A stretch of DNA of 14,032 nt from an uncultured Polyangiaceae bacterium (GTDB lineage Bacteria; Myxococcota_A; Polyangia; Polyangiales; Houyiibacteriaceae): assembly GCA_947258625.1 (NCBI GenBank), contig CAMYJN010000010.1, positions 1 to 14,032 of the forward strand. The letters run 5' to 3'. The position numbers were made by a program, and so were the translations under genes. Below the pieces are notes generated by a model that did no database searches, was not told where the DNA came from, and was given only the letters and a program-made list of their open reading frames with translations. Position 1 is the stretch's first letter. Each line of letters opens with the position of its first letter. Below are positions 13,803-14,032 of the stretch, piece by piece.

Positions 13803-14032
13803 CCGCCGACCGCCATGATGCTCCAGGCGATGATCAGCTGCGCCGCATAGTAGAGAGGCAGCCCCCAGAGGCGATTGACGAAACCGTTCGAGACGAAGCG
13901 GTCTCGCACCACGGCGATGTCGGAGGCGGTGAACATCAGTGCGCCGACCGGAATCATCCATGGAGCGCCTGCCCCACCGGCCCCGATCGCCACGACGCAC
14001 ATCGCGGAAATCACGAGCATGTATGCGCCGAT
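13799..14032 (-). CDS. YhhN-family lysoplasmalogenase-like membrane protein (5' truncated by window)
   Basis: The visible 77 residues are the C-terminal end of a polytopic membrane protein; the frame stays open to the right edge, so the start lies outside. The order of hydrophobic stretches with GALMFTASDIAVVRDRF and LPLYYAAQLIIA matches the end of YhhN/TMEM86 proteins (PF07947). These hydrolyse the vinyl ether of lysoplasmalogens in eukaryotes and in some bacteria. The conserved Asp in SDI and the Tyr-Tyr-Ala-Ala-Gln stretch are the expected landmarks. Its stop TAG is the reverse complement of the asnB stop within CTAG at 13799-13802, so the two genes converge with a four-base overlap. The enzyme activity is inferred from the family. 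Confidence 0.78.
   Translation of the reverse strand: MGAYMLVISAMCVVAIGAGGAGAPWMIPVGALMFTASDIAVVRDRFVSNGFVNRLWGLPLYYAAQLIIAWSIMAVGG

Noticed and set aside
12954..14000. 348-codon minus-strand ORF opposite the asnB 3' half
   Set aside because: It is antisense to asnB and overlaps the YhhN-like gene in a different frame; the YhhN frame has family features and this one does not.

Overview
The window reads as chromosomal sequence from a GC-rich Gram-negative bacterium. The gene mix is a cNMP-binding fragment, a PPDK regulator, a mesaconyl-CoA hydratase-like protein, NnrU-type and YhhN-type membrane proteins, and an AsnB/glycosyltransferase pair. Together with high G+C, tight packing and frequent GTG starts, this suggests a myxobacterium-like (Myxococcota, formerly Deltaproteobacteria) or other proteobacterial genome. 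That placement is inference. I see no rRNA, tRNA, insertion sequence, CRISPR array or phage gene, and no gene-free stretch over 300 bases.

Left part (1-3670): a cyclic-nucleotide-binding-domain gene enters from the left edge. It converges on a minus-strand operon that runs from mesaconyl-CoA hydratase (mch), through an extremely basic 44-residue ORF, to a PPDK regulatory kinase/phosphorylase. Divergent from mch are pcm (isoaspartyl repair methyltransferase) and a small HemJ/CopD-like four-helix membrane protein.

Middle (3696-8210): a minus-strand pair, a class III PLP aminotransferase and an uncharacterised protein with a possible kinase-like layout, is joined through a TAGTG stop/start overlap. 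Divergent from it are a beta-lactamase-fold serine hydrolase and a TauE/SafE permease. These converge on an NnrU-like membrane protein. Right after the NnrU stop lies what may be the orphaned start of a lost amidase gene.

Right part (8212-14032): a CBS-domain protein and a membrane fatty acid desaturase form a tight minus-strand pair. A family-4 glycosyltransferase and a glutamine-dependent asparagine synthase-type amidotransferase are arranged divergently, as at the edge of a surface-polysaccharide locus. The last gene is a YhhN-type lysoplasmalogenase fragment whose stop codon shares a CTAG with the asnB stop. Several products act on membranes or lipids (desaturase, NnrU, YhhN, TauE), but they do not form one recognisable pathway.

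The least explained elements are the basic 44-residue ORF, the aminotransferase/kinase-like pair, the amidase-like remnant, and a small ORF with a strong ribosome site that overlaps the asnB start.
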